The position numbers were made by a program, and so were the translations under genes. The notes under the pieces are model-generated. The model did no database searches and was not told the origin of the DNA. It saw only the letters and a list, made by a program, of their open reading frames with translations. A stretch of DNA of 46,056 nucleotides, from NCBI GenBank assembly GCA_022562475.1, contig JADFPD010000004.1, positions 1 through 46,056 on the forward strand. The letters run 5' to 3'. Shown in pieces: positions 19,364-26,706 of the stretch (its first letter is position 1; the number at the start of each line of letters is the position of its first letter). The stretch comes from Chloroflexota bacterium (GTDB lineage Bacteria > Chloroflexota > Dehalococcoidia > Lucifugimonadales > UBA3495).

Positions 19364-20274
19364 TCTTCGATCTCCTCTAGGACTCTGGCGCCCATGCCCA
19401 GGGCGGTGCGGACCAGGGAACTCTGTTGGGCGGTTTTCGCCGTGTTGGCGGTTGCCCCCCCTCCGTTGGCCATGGTGAGGCGGAATTCATAGGTTGCCCC
19501 GAACGACTCGGTGACGGCCTCGCTCACTTGACGGCGGGAACCGGGGTCTTCCATCTCTTCTTGCATCCGTTCCAGGTTGGCCTTGTTGGAGAAGCCCAAC
19601 ACCAGGGTGTTGCCCTCCAGAGAGACGGCATTGGCCTTGCAGTCGCGAAGCAGGGCGCCCAGGTTATATTTCTTGCCCTTGTGACGCCCCAACACTTTAA
19701 CCGCCGCCAGCCATTTCGTGCCGAGTTCGGATATCGGCGCGGGGTCTGGGGCCGGCCGGCGTTGTCCGCTAGGCTGTCCCTGTGTACCGGCGGCAGGTCT
19801 TGCCGCATCCGGAGCGCGTCGCTGCGCCGGCGTCGGGCTACTGGGCGCACGGCTTGGTTGCGCCGGGGCTGCCGCCCTGGCCGGCGGAGCAGCCGGTGCG
19901 GATTGGGCCGCCGGCGGGGCGGTGTCCTCGCAGATCTCCACCACGGCCAGTTCCAAGGGCAGTGTGGACGGCGCGTCGTAACGCATGTTGACTTCGCCCC
20001 AAATCTTGAGCCCCCTGACGATACGCCAAGGCGGCAGGTTGCCCAGCAACTCCTTGAGCTGGCCGGTGACATCCTCAGAAAGGTCCACAGCGCCTTCTGA
20101 GCCCCATTGCAGATGCATCACGCCTCTCAGCAACTCCGTGGTCTGCTTGTGCAGTTGGCGTAGGTCGGTGCCGCCCCAGGCGGCCCGGTTCACCGCCGAT
20201 AACGCGGCCGAGGTATTGCCCATCAGCAGGTATTTGACCAATTCCAGCGAACTTTCGCCGTTGTCCAGGCCCAA
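19360..20274 (-). CDS. dnaX: DNA polymerase III gamma/tau, C-terminal part (domain III onwards), out of frame with N-terminal part
   Basis: Domain III-like GLDNGESSLELVKYLLMGNTSAALSAVNRAAWGGTDLRQLHKQTTELLRG, Pro/Ala-rich linker; reported start is a TTG inside ...VTLKQVEELLGLDNGE. Confidence 0.85.
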   Translation of the reverse strand: MGLDNGESSLELVKYLLMGNTSAALSAVNRAAWGGTDLRQLHKQTTELLRGVMHLQWGSEGAVDLSEDVTGQLKELLGNLPPWRIVRGLKIWGEVNMRYDAPSTLPLELAVVEICEDTAPPAAQSAPAAPPARAAAPAQPSRAPSSPTPAQRRAPDAARPAAGTQGQPSGQRRPAPDPAPISELGTKWLAAVKVLGRHKGKKYNLGALLRDCKANAVSLEGNTLVLGFSNKANLERMQEEMEDPGSRRQVSEAVTESFGATYEFRLTMANGGGATANTAKTAQQSSLVRTALGMGARVLEEIEE

Positions 20275-20291
20275 AAGCTCTTCTACCTGCT

Positions 20292-21032
20292 TCAGCGTGA
20301 CGCCGTCGCGCCGGCGGTGGAGGAGACCACCAATTGCTCCAACAGGTTTTCGGCGTCCCGCAGGCTGCCGGCGGCGTGACGGGCCACCAGCCGTATGGCC
20401 TCCGGATCGGCGGTCACACCTTCGGCTTCGGTGATCTCAGCCAGGCGGCCGTAGATCAACTCAGAGGCGATGCGGCGAAAGTCAAAGCGCTGGCACCGGG
20501 AGATGATCGTCGGCAGGATCTTGTGGACATCCGTGGTGCATAGAACAAAGATGACGTGGGGGGGCGGCTCTTCCAGCGTCTTTAGAAAGGCATTGGAGGC
20601 CGCTTCGGTCAGCATGTGGGCTTCGTCGATGATGTAAACCTTGCGCTTGCCCTGGGCCGGGGCGAAGTTGACCTTCTCTCGGATGTCGCGTATCTCGTCG
20701 ATGCCCCGGTTGCTGGCGGCGTCCAGTTCGATGATATCCATGAACCGGCCGGCGTTGATCGTCCGGCAGGGGTCGCAGTCGTTGCATGGGTCGCCGTCTT
20801 GGGGGTCCAGGCAGTTCACCGCCTTGGCGATTATCCGGGCAGTGGTCGTCTTGCCGCTTCCCCTGGGGCCGCAGAACAAATATGAATGGGAGACCCGCCC
20901 CTGCTTGATGGACTGGCGCAAAGTCCTGGAGACGTGTTCCTGCCCGACCAGCTCACTGAAGCTGGAAGGCCGCCACTTGCGGTAGAAGACCAGGGCGGCG
21001 GAGGCAGGATCGGTTATGGCCTGGCCGGTCAT
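20292..21032 (-). CDS. dnaX: DNA polymerase III gamma/tau, N-terminal AAA+ part
   Basis: YRKWRPSSFSELVGQEHVSRTLRQSI; GPRGSGKTTTARI; four-Cys zinc module; IIDEAHMLTEAASNAFLKTLEEPP; ends EQLVVSSTAGATASR*. Confidence 0.95.
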   Translation of the reverse strand: MTGQAITDPASAALVFYRKWRPSSFSELVGQEHVSRTLRQSIKQGRVSHSYLFCGPRGSGKTTTARIIAKAVNCLDPQDGDPCNDCDPCRTINAGRFMDIIELDAASNRGIDEIRDIREKVNFAPAQGKRKVYIIDEAHMLTEAASNAFLKTLEEPPPHVIFVLCTTDVHKILPTIISRCQRFDFRRIASELIYGRLAEITEAEGVTADPEAIRLVARHAAGSLRDAENLLEQLVVSSTAGATASR

Positions 21033-21081
21033 TACAGTCGGGTCTCCAACATGTTTCGTCTTGCTCTTTAGGATTGCCTGT

Positions 21082-21735
21082 TCAGCTTGGAATGTTAAGT
21101 TTTGCCAGGGCAGTACGTTCCTTGGCCTGCATCAGCGCCGTTTCTCCGGGGTCCAGATGGTCGTGTCCCGCGAGATGCAGCACTCCATGTACTACCAGAA
21201 GGGCCAACTCATGTTCAAGGGGCGCGCCACGCTCTTCCGCCTGACGTTGCGCCTGGGGATAGGACACGATCACTTCCCCCAGGGGGGAATGTTCGCCGGG
21301 CGGCATCACGAATTCGAAGCCGCCGGCTTCGACTGAATCACTTGGCGGTTCTGATTCGCCTTCCCAGCGTCCGGGATGGTCCGCGGAGAAAGACAGCACA
21401 TCAGTCACCTCGTCCAGTCCTCGAAACCGGGCGTTCAGGCTATGGATGGTCTCGTCGTTGGTGATGAGCAGGCTCATCTGTGCCGCCTCCGTGCCCTCCA
21501 GCGCCACATCCAGGGCTGCTTGCGCTAATCCCATCAGCCAATCTTCGGGCGACGTGCCTGGAATATCCCCCAGGATATCGCTGAGAATACTGCCGTAGAA
21601 GGGCTCGTCCACGGAAAGATAGACCTGACGGTCTTGCTGGCTGTTCAAATACAGATCCCGAGCCTGAGAAGAGGGCTCCGGCCCCTGTATTCGGTCGAAT
21701 TCGACCGTAATCCGAGGCTGAGGCAATGATAGCAC
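21082..21735 (-). CDS. ybeY: Endoribonuclease YbeY
   Basis: VVHGVLHLAGHDH zinc motif; LNARFRGLDEVTDVLSF. Confidence 0.94.
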   Translation of the reverse strand: MLSLPQPRITVEFDRIQGPEPSSQARDLYLNSQQDRQVYLSVDEPFYGSILSDILGDIPGTSPEDWLMGLAQAALDVALEGTEAAQMSLLITNDETIHSLNARFRGLDEVTDVLSFSADHPGRWEGESEPPSDSVEAGGFEFVMPPGEHSPLGEVIVSYPQAQRQAEERGAPLEHELALLVVHGVLHLAGHDHLDPGETALMQAKERTALAKLNIPS

Positions 21736-21865
21736 GGTGGCTGGAATAGGGACAAGAACCGGCGGCCAGAAGACATAACATGGTCTGGTTCAATCGCCGC
21801 AGCCGAACCCCGGAGCGCCCGAACGCATCTCATTGTTGTCCGTTCACGTTTAAGGAGGTCGGGCA

Positions 21866-22507
21866 TTGGCCAATCGTAGAAGAAGAAGCAGCCGCCGAGT
21901 CTCGGCCGGAGCCCAGCAGGGCGCCCAGAGACAGCAGCGGAATTTAATCAAATACGGGCTCGGAGCGGTCGCCTCGATCGCCGTCGTGGCGTTGATCGTA
22001 TTCGTGGTTGCCTCGAGCAGCGGCAGCAGCGGCGAGGGGTCCGAGGCTCCTGACTTCGAATTCAGCCTGTTTCAGGGAATCCAAGAAGTGGGCTTCCGCG
22101 ACGGCAATCTGGCCAGGCTCGAGGGTAAACCGATCGTGCTGAATTTCTGGGCCGGATTGTGCCCACCCTGCCGCGCCGAGATGCCCCAGTTCCAGGTGTT
22201 CTACGAGGAATTCAAGGACGATATCCAACTGTTGGGCATCGACATCGGCATCTTCACCGGTCTGGGCTCCCACGCCAACGCTGAAGAACTACTACTGGAG
22301 TTGGGCATAACTTATCCGGCCGGCTGGACCGACGACGGCAGCGTGCCCCGCAAATACGGCGTGACGGCCATGCCGACCACCGTGTTCATCAGCTCCGACG
22401 GCACGATCGTGGAGAAGAGCGTGGGCGCCATCGACGCCAACTTCCTGGCCCGGGCCTCCCGCGAGTTGCTGGAAGCCGAGGCGGCGGCGGCAGCGCCGGG
22501 GTCTTAA
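21866..22507 (+). CDS. TlpA/thioredoxin-like membrane-anchored protein
   Basis: N-terminal TM; VLNFWAGLCPPCRAEMPQFQVFYEEFKDDIQLLGIDI; KYGVTAMPTTVFI. Confidence 0.9.
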   Translation: MANRRRRSSRRVSAGAQQGAQRQQRNLIKYGLGAVASIAVVALIVFVVASSSGSSGEGSEAPDFEFSLFQGIQEVGFRDGNLARLEGKPIVLNFWAGLCPPCRAEMPQFQVFYEEFKDDIQLLGIDIGIFTGLGSHANAEELLLELGITYPAGWTDDGSVPRKYGVTAMPTTVFISSDGTIVEKSVGAIDANFLARASRELLEAEAAAAAPGS

Positions 22508-22542
22508 CCGGTCTTCCACACCTGATGTTGGAACTCTTCGAC

Positions 22543-22953
22543 TCAAGGGTTGCCGGCGGCGTTGTCGATGTCGATGGCGAAGCAGTGGAACTCCGGTTCC
22601 TCGGGCCGCTTGTTGAACTTTCGGAACAACGCTTCTCCGTATCCCCCGCTCATCCAGGTCCGTTACGTTGAGGGCTCGCCCGTAGACCTTGAAACCGCCC
22701 TCGGTTCCAAGACGGTCAAAAACGGCGTCGTGGACCGAGCAGCGAGGGTCCCGGAGCAGGTCGAGGGCCTTTCGCGAACGCAACATCATGCCCAGGTAGA
22801 GCTGGCCGTTGAAGAACAGCGGTTCCACCGGCGATATTCAAAGCCACCCGTTCTTGCGCAGAGTGGCCACCTGAACAACCCATGACGGTCCAGCCGCTCC
22901 TGGCCCATGGCGGCCGGTTCAGGGTCCGGTTGCGCGAACTCTTGCCAGGCCAT
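22543..22953 (-). pseudogene. Pyridoxamine 5'-phosphate oxidase-family protein pseudogene
   Basis: Segments in different frames join as MAWQEFAQPDPEPAAMGQERLDRHG / VVQVATLRKNGWL*ISPVEPLFFNGQLYLGMMLRSRKALDLLRDPRCSVHDAVFDRLGTEGGFKVYGRALNVTDLDER / GYGEALFRKFNKRPEEPEFHCFAIDIDNAAGNP*; two frameshifts and one TGA. Confidence 0.8.
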
Positions 22954-23029
22954 GGGCTTTACAACCCCTATGATTGGGTGATCAAAGTCAATTTGGATAT
23001 GCCCGCCGAAACCGAACGGTAATTCTGCC

Positions 23030-23056
23030 TTGACACCCGGCCAACCACCCTATAAC
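23030..23056 (+). promoter_or_regulatory. Sigma70-like promoter: TTGACA (23030-23035), TATAAC (23051-23056), 15-nt spacer
   Basis: Near-consensus boxes immediately upstream of a structured, terminated short RNA; spacer is shorter than optimal. Confidence 0.55.
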
Positions 23057-23062
23057 ATCGCG

Positions 23063-23130
23063 GCACATTTGGGAGGACGGTGGTGGTGATTGGAATGTGC
23101 TCGTTTGCCCTGGGGCAACGGGCTTTTTTT
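23063..23130 (+). ncRNA. Candidate structured small RNA or attenuator leader (two hairpins plus U7)
   Basis: GCACATT (23063-23069) pairs with AATGTGC (23094-23100); then GCTCGTT(T)GCCC-tg-GGGCAACGGGC + TTTTTTT. Confidence 0.5.
23099..23130 (+). terminator. Rho-independent terminator
   Basis: About 11-bp stem with one bulge followed by seven T. Confidence 0.8.
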
Positions 23131-23270
23131 GTTTCCGGTCCAGATGCTGCCGAGACCACCCACGGCGCCGCACTTGGACGAAGGCGTATCTAGCAGCGAG
23201 CCGGGCTATTACAAATTCAAGTTGAAGATGATTAAATTGTAGAACCGACCCGGCCGCGATTGAGTGATGT

Positions 23271-24446
23271 ATGTTCGACAGCATTAATGAAATATCTAAC
23301 GGTGGAATCGTGCCTAGCTCGTGGCTAAGACAAGCCGTTAATGACAACATCATCTACAGCGACAAATATAAGATACAGGAACGGAATTTCCAGCCGGCAA
23401 GTCTTGACCTTAGCCTCGGCGAGAAGGCATACAGCTTGCAATGCAGTTTCTTGCCACTTGCCTGCAGCGTGGAAAGCAAGCTCCCGGAACTGGAGATAAG
23501 TGAAATCGATATACGGGATGGAGCAATCCTAGAAAAGGGCCGCGCATACTTGATCCCGTTGCTCGAAGAACTATGTTTGCCCCAAGGTATTCGAGCCAAG
23601 ACCAATCCCAAAAGCTCTACCGGCAGGCTCGACATCTTTACCAGAGTCATCACTGATTTCAGTGACCAGTTTGACGTGATCACCGACGCTTACGAAGGCC
23701 GTTTGTACCTGGAAGTCTTCTCGAGGTCATTCACGATCAAAGTTCAAACCGGATTGTCGTTGAACCAAATCCGCTTGTTCAAAGGCGACCCTGCATGCAG
23801 GCCCGGTGAAATTCTGGAAACCCATCGGTCCAATCCGATTTTGTTCGCCGCGGCCGGCCAGCAAGGGCAACTAACCGAGCCGAACCCCAACAACACCATC
23901 GGACTTAGCGTGAACCTTATGGGCACATCCGATGGGATAGGCTTTAGAGCGAAGAAAAATAGCGCCTTGTTGGACCTTTCGCGGATCAACCACTATCATC
24001 CAGCGGACTTTTGGGAACCCGTTTACGCAGACGACGACCAGCGCCTAATCTTGGAGCCGGAAGAATTTTATCTACTATCGTCCACCGAAAGTGTCGGCAT
24101 ACCACCGGAATTCGCCGCTGAAATGACCGCGTATGATACTTCAAGCGGTGAGCTCCGCACTCACTACGCCGGGTTTTTTGATCCAGGGTTCGGGTACGGC
24201 GAAGATGGCCGCCTGGGCGGAGTACAGCCGGTATTGGAAGTCAGGGCGCACGATGTCCCGTTCATGATTGGACCGGGCCAGAAAGTATGCACGCTCGCGT
24301 TTGAAAAAATGCTTGAACCGCCTGAGGAGTGGTACGGTCCGAAGGTAGGTTCCTCCTACCAAGAGGCGGGCCGCATCCTCAGCAAGCACTTTAAACCCGG
24401 GGTCGCGACCCGGCAGATGAAGATGTTTGAAGGGCGTGTCGGGTAG
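23271..24446 (+). CDS. 2'-deoxycytidine 5'-triphosphate deaminase-family protein (long form)
   Basis: IPSSW-like start, NFQPASLDLSLGEKAY, RAKTNPKSSTGRLDIFTRVI, EGRLYLEVFSRSFTIKVQTGLSLNQIR. Confidence 0.9.
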   Translation: MFDSINEISNGGIVPSSWLRQAVNDNIIYSDKYKIQERNFQPASLDLSLGEKAYSLQCSFLPLACSVESKLPELEISEIDIRDGAILEKGRAYLIPLLEELCLPQGIRAKTNPKSSTGRLDIFTRVITDFSDQFDVITDAYEGRLYLEVFSRSFTIKVQTGLSLNQIRLFKGDPACRPGEILETHRSNPILFAAAGQQGQLTEPNPNNTIGLSVNLMGTSDGIGFRAKKNSALLDLSRINHYHPADFWEPVYADDDQRLILEPEEFYLLSSTESVGIPPEFAAEMTAYDTSSGELRTHYAGFFDPGFGYGEDGRLGGVQPVLEVRAHDVPFMIGPGQKVCTLAFEKMLEPPEEWYGPKVGSSYQEAGRILSKHFKPGVATRQMKMFEGRVG

Positions 24447-24556
24447 CCCGCTTTGCTCTTTTGTGCGGTCCTCGACATTTGAGACCGATGCGAATTGCAA
24501 CCGTGTCCGTTGGCAGACGATTTCTTTCGGGCGTCCGAGGTAGGCGGAATTGGAAA

Positions 24557-24592
24557 CAGACCCTGCGGCCATGGCCGCAGGGTCTGGTTTTT
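24557..24592 (+). terminator. 30-bp perfect palindrome plus T-tract
   Basis: CAGACCCTGCGGCCATGGCCGCAGGGTCTG followed by GTTTTT. Confidence 0.9.
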
Positions 24593-24769
24593 GCCGGATT
24601 TGGCGCCCTCGATGGGCTTCTGTGCGCTGGCTTCTACCTCGAAACGGTGAGGACTCTAAGCCGACCTCTTGTTAACCGGCGTGTTGCCGCGCCCATGTCT
24701 TAGACCACTGCGACGCCGCCAACTCCGCTCGAACGTTTTCGCCTCGGCTGAGGCTGATAAAATCAACCG

Positions 24770-25555
24770 ATGTGGCAGATTGTTATGACAACCTTATCGG
24801 GGGGAATCTTGTCGGTGTTGGCGCTAGTGGCATGTGGAGGCGGTACGATTCCCATCGAAACAGGCGCTCCGACGCCAATTCCTCCGGCCACAATCCAAAA
24901 AAGTCCTGAAGCGACCGAATTTACTCGGCCCGAAATCAAAGGGCTGCGTTTTCTCGCTTTGGGAGATTCCTACACCATCGGCCAAAGTGTAACGGCATCG
25001 GGACGATGGCCGGTCCAATTGGTCCGAATGATGAGGGAGGCCGAAGTCTCGCTCTTAGACCCGGAAATCATCGCCCAGACAGGATGGACCACAGCCGATC
25101 TGTCGGCTGCAATAGACCAGGTAGACATCGAAGGGACATTCGGTATCGTTTCGCTACTTATCGGCGTTAACAACCAATTCCGTGGGTTGGAGATTGAAGA
25201 ATACCAAAGGGAGTTCGCGGTAATACTGCGATCCGCCGTTAGACTCGCCGGCGGCGACGCCTCCCATGTGATCGTCATTTCCATCCCGGACTGGGGGGTT
25301 ACACCTTTCGCTCAGGGACTGGACCGCACGAATATCGCCCAGCAAATAGACTTATTCAACTCCGTCAATAAAATGGAGGCGACCCGCGCCGGCTCCCGGT
25401 ACGTCGATGTCACCGGCATCTCTCGGCAAGCATCGACTCAATCAACACTGGTTGCAGGGGATGGTCTACACCCTTCTGAGGAGATGTATTCCCGATGGGT
25501 GGACGTTGTTCTACCGGTGGCCCTTGAGATTGCGGCGGCGGCGGCTCGAAAGTGA
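24770..25555 (+). CDS. SGNH/GDSL hydrolase lipoprotein
   Basis: Lipobox-like LALVACG; block I FLALGDSYTIG; LLIGVNNQFRG; DGLHPSEEMY block V. Confidence 0.9.
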   Translation: MWQIVMTTLSGGILSVLALVACGGGTIPIETGAPTPIPPATIQKSPEATEFTRPEIKGLRFLALGDSYTIGQSVTASGRWPVQLVRMMREAEVSLLDPEIIAQTGWTTADLSAAIDQVDIEGTFGIVSLLIGVNNQFRGLEIEEYQREFAVILRSAVRLAGGDASHVIVISIPDWGVTPFAQGLDRTNIAQQIDLFNSVNKMEATRAGSRYVDVTGISRQASTQSTLVAGDGLHPSEEMYSRWVDVVLPVALEIAAAAARK

Positions 25556-25603
25556 ACTAACGACCCGCGTGCGTGTGTCCTTGGCGACGGTAACGGCTCA
25601 ATC

Positions 25604-26188
25604 TTAGTGGAGCTTTTCCGTAGCGGCCGCCGCCATCGATCGGACTGCCGGCAGGTGGCACAATCCGTTGGCTTCGATGCCGAATACCGGGTTAAATTTG
25701 CTCCGGAAGTTTTCATAGGCGATGATTGCCGAAAGCTCCACCAATTCCTCGTCAGTGAACTCCTTCTGCAATTTTCTGAAGAACCGCTCGCTCACACGCT
25801 TCCCCGTGTAGGTCATACGCTCGGCAAGCTCCAAAGCCAGCTTCTCACGTCCGCTGAAAAGACTGCCGTCTTTATAGGACTCGAGGTGCGCCAACTTTTC
25901 CGCTGATCCGCTCTCTTGCGCCGCCCTGGACGCATTGATATCGATTCAAAATGGGCAGCCGTTGATCCAAGCCGTCTTTGTGTAGACCAAATATTTCAGC
26001 GATGGACCGATCAGGCCCGAGGCGTCTATGCCGGCCGCCAAGGCGATCGATCCGGCCATGATCGTCGGTCTCAGGGCGAATATCGGGGTTGTGTTCAACA
26101 CTTCGCCAAAGATGCTTCTCTGGCGCTGGAACAATTCCCTGACCTCCGGAGTCGCTTCTTCCTCGGTTATCCCATGAATTCTGGCCAT
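25604..26188 (-). CDS. AhpD-like/carboxymuconolactone decarboxylase family, candidate selenoprotein (CPFU, TGA at 25946-25948)
   Basis: ORFs 25946-26188 and 25604-25894 share a frame; readthrough gives KYLVYTKTAWINGCPF-U-IDINASRAAQESGSAEKLAHLESYKDG...; TGA replaces the second Cys of the CxxC redox motif. Confidence 0.8.
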
Positions 26189-26217
26189 GGAGATTTTCTC
26201 CTTTTCGCGCTGACGCG

Positions 26218-26520
26218 TCAGGCTGAAGCCTCTACGCTTAATTCATAATGATCGAAGGTTGGAGGCCCGGCGAAAACGCTGTTAAATTTGGCCACTTGTT
26301 CTTGTAAATATCCACTGCCGGACTCACTGGCCAACATATCCGTTTCCGATTCCCAGATGGTGATGGAGAGGATCTTGCCGCCACCGGCATCGGTCATCAG
26401 GTAGCTTCCCTGCCATCCTTTTTGGGCCTTGGCGGCAGGGACCAACGAGTCATTGTGGAGATCGATGACTTCCTGCATTTTTCCCGGCCGGATTTGAACG
26501 GTTGCCGCTCTTACGTACAT
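26218..26520 (-). CDS. Antibiotic biosynthesis monooxygenase (ABM) domain protein
   Basis: MYVRAATVQIRPGKMQEVIDLHND..AKAQKGWQGSYLMTDAGGGKILSITIWES. Confidence 0.85.
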   Translation of the reverse strand: MYVRAATVQIRPGKMQEVIDLHNDSLVPAAKAQKGWQGSYLMTDAGGGKILSITIWESETDMLASESGSGYLQEQVAKFNSVFAGPPTFDHYELSVEASA

Positions 26521-26706
26521 TCTTCCTCTTATGTCGATAATGATTCAGCCGGATTCAAATTGGTGATCGATCGTCCTCGAACGGTTGATGGGCTACTTTA
26601 TCATGTCAGTCAGACCGGCAGTGTGGTGGGTGTGTCCTTCCAATCGTAGTAGAATTCGCAGCATGTTGGACTTAAAGACCTGGCTAAGCGGCCAGGAGTC
26701 ACGCCT

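Noticed and set aside
19426-20100. 224-aa plus ORF antisense to dnaX C-terminus
   Set aside because: Antisense shadow of the Pro/Ala-rich linker; no recognisable domains.
20303-20318. E. coli-type programmed frameshift in dnaX
   Set aside because: No slippery A-rich heptamer and the site precedes domain III; kept only as an anomaly to check.
22838-22840. TGA in PNPOx-like gene as selenocysteine
   Set aside because: Not at a Cys position, and two further frameshifts show gene decay.
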